In this document: positions 7,595 to 7,921 of the stretch, piece after piece
How the letters are laid out: each line of letters opens with the position of its first letter
Position numbering within the stretch: position 1 is the stretch's first letter
From: an uncultured Collinsella sp.
GTDB taxonomy: Bacteria; Actinomycetota; Coriobacteriia; Coriobacteriales; Coriobacteriaceae
Assembly (NCBI GenBank): GCA_900756765.1
Contig: CAAELE010000032.1
Span: 1 to 7,921, forward strand
DNA: 7,921 bases
Direction of reading: 5' to 3'
Made by a program: the position numbers and the translations under genes
The notes under the pieces: model-generated
What the model was told of the DNA's origin: nothing
What the model saw: the letters and a program-made list of their open reading frames with translations, nothing else
The model's database searches: none

Positions 7595-7613
7595 ATTGAG
7601 TTTTGCGGGTAGC

Positions 7614-7642
7614 AATATACTACGAAGACGAATTAACGTACA
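7614..7642 (-). promoter_or_regulatory. Probable promoter of the YhgE/Pip operon
   Basis: TATATT (7619-7614), five of six to the -10 consensus, lies 17 bp from TGTACG (7642-7637), a weak -35 matching at three of six. Transcription would start near 7607, giving a leader of about 50 nt before ATG 7557. A weak -35 overlapped by repeats is typical of a regulated promoter. Confidence 0.5.
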
Positions 7643-7652
7643 GTTGTACAGT
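7638..7652. repeat. Direct repeat GTACAGT x2 overlapping the -35 (operator candidate)
   Basis: GTACAGT occurs at 7638-7644 and 7646-7652, separated by one base. The same bases also give an inverted repeat GTACA/TGTAC (7638-7642 and 7645-7649) with a 2-bp centre. The group covers the predicted -35 box, so a bound regulator would probably block or recruit polymerase. No regulator gene is visible in the window. Confidence 0.4.
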
Positions 7653-7707
7653 ATCTTAAATTCCCGCAGCTCCCAAAACCACAACCCGCACAAACTAGCA
7701 GTTCGAC

Positions 7708-7763
7708 TAGTCATTGGGGACGTTCTTAAACGACTAGCCAAACAAGAACGTCCCCAGCGACTA
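7708..7763. repeat. REP-like intergenic inverted repeat with GGGGACGTTCTT core
   Basis: The left arm (7708-7727) and right arm (7744-7763) are 20 bp each and match at 18 of 20 positions when one is reverse-complemented. The inner 13 bp, TGGGGACGTTCTT and its complement, are perfect. The spacer is 16 bp. A partial extra copy of the core, GTCCCCAA, follows at 7775-7782. There is no T-tract on either side, so it does not look like a terminator. The form resembles dispersed REP/BIME elements moved by RAYT transposases, but no transposase is present here. Confidence 0.6.
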
Positions 7764-7825
7764 CTTTTCCTCCGTCCCCAAGGGATCATTATTGGACCGC
7801 CGATGTTTTGGTAATGCCAGCGAGC

Positions 7826-7921
7826 GGGCACCAGAGCGAACAAATTGGCATGAAAAGAGGACGGCATAGACCTTCTGGTCATGCCGTCCTCTTTGAATGA
7901 CAAGTTGTCGCTCTGGTGCCC
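7826..7921. repeat. Nested 96-bp palindrome reaching the window edge
   Basis: The outer arms are GGGCACCAGAGCGA (7826-7839) and its exact complement (7908-7921). The inner arms are 14 bp, AAAGAGGACGGCAT (7854-7867) and its exact complement (7881-7894), with GACC/GGTC (7869-7872 and 7877-7880) and a TTCT loop. The segments between outer and inner arms (7840-7853 and 7895-7907) are partly complementary. The outer right arm ends at the last base of the window, so the palindrome may continue. It could be a small non-autonomous element or a structured RNA built around a terminator. Confidence 0.6.
7851..7894 (-). terminator. Probable terminator hairpin for a minus-strand gene beyond the right edge
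   Basis: The core of the palindrome forms an 18-pair stem (7894-7881 with 7867-7854, plus GGTC/GACC) with one unpaired base and a 4-nt loop. On the minus strand it ends CTCTTTT, giving a short T-tract; on the plus strand it ends CTCTTT. It may work in both directions. It would insulate the YhgE/Pip promoter from transcription entering from the right. The gene it would serve is outside the window. Confidence 0.55.

Larger units (their letters stand above)
7595..7921. other. Gene-free region upstream of the YhgE/Pip operon
   Basis: No convincing gene is seen on either strand. The only open frames are short, have poor starts, and run through the inverted repeats. The stretch holds, from left to right: the operon promoter with its direct repeats; a small inverted repeat ACTAG/CTAGT (7694-7698 and 7707-7711); the 20-bp REP-like inverted repeat (7708-7763) with a further GTCCCCAA fragment at 7775-7782; a short unremarkable stretch to 7825; and the nested palindrome reaching the right edge. 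Confidence 0.7.

Noticed and set aside
7708..7763. Inverted repeat considered as an intrinsic terminator
   Set aside because: The loop is 16 nt and there is no T-tract after either arm. A dispersed REP-like repeat or protein site fits better.
7580..7903. 107-codon minus-strand frame in the intergenic region
   Set aside because: It starts with TTG within the palindrome, has no ribosome site, runs through two inverted repeats and overlaps the predicted promoter. Its composition is not protein-like.

Overview
This window looks like chromosomal DNA of a Gram-positive, fairly high-GC bacterium. A gut actinobacterium of the Coriobacteriia (Collinsella-like) is my best guess. The basis is general sequence character: strong GGAGG ribosome sites, moderately high GC, YhgE/Pip proteins, and short GGGGACGTTCTT-type intergenic repeats of a kind I associate with such genomes. 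No marker gene settles the taxonomy. All four supported genes lie on the minus strand, so the biological reading order is from right to left.

Layout in transcription order. (1) 7595-7921 is a gene-free region. It holds a nested 96-bp palindrome that runs to the window edge and contains a terminator-like hairpin, a 20-bp inverted repeat of REP-like character, and a plausible promoter overlapped by two 7-bp direct repeats. (2) 7594-7553 is a two-tier stem-loop near the predicted 5' end of the transcript, and its outer stem includes the most likely start codon of the next gene. (3) 7557-4741 and 4740-2551 are two adjacent genes for large YhgE/Pip-type membrane proteins (938 and 729 aa). The stop of the first abuts the ATG of the second (TAAATG), and the ribosome site of the second lies inside the first, so they form a tight operon. 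A strong intrinsic terminator closes it at 2456-2422. (4) A drug/metabolite (EamA) transporter at 2350-1367 has a possible promoter starting beside that terminator and its own terminator at 1354-1329. (5) An M20-family metallo-amidohydrolase starts at 1250 and runs off the left edge, missing only its last residues.

How they may work together. The two YhgE/Pip proteins share the same architecture: one N-terminal membrane helix, a large helical extracytoplasmic domain, and an ABC-2-like C-terminal membrane bundle. The distance between the conserved WDPYGNT and APFYT landmarks is 486 residues in both, although the intervening helical regions look very different. This suggests a hetero-oligomer with length-matched ectodomains. 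The first protein also carries an unrecognised C-terminal extension of about 200 residues with two more membrane helices. No ATPase or known secretion substrate is visible, so transport by this pair is not shown. The EamA transporter and the amidohydrolase appear to be separately transcribed neighbours with no clear functional tie to the pair.

The most interesting material is the YhgE/Pip pair with its structured leader, followed by the repeats at the right end. No rRNA, tRNA, CRISPR array, insertion sequence or prophage gene was seen.
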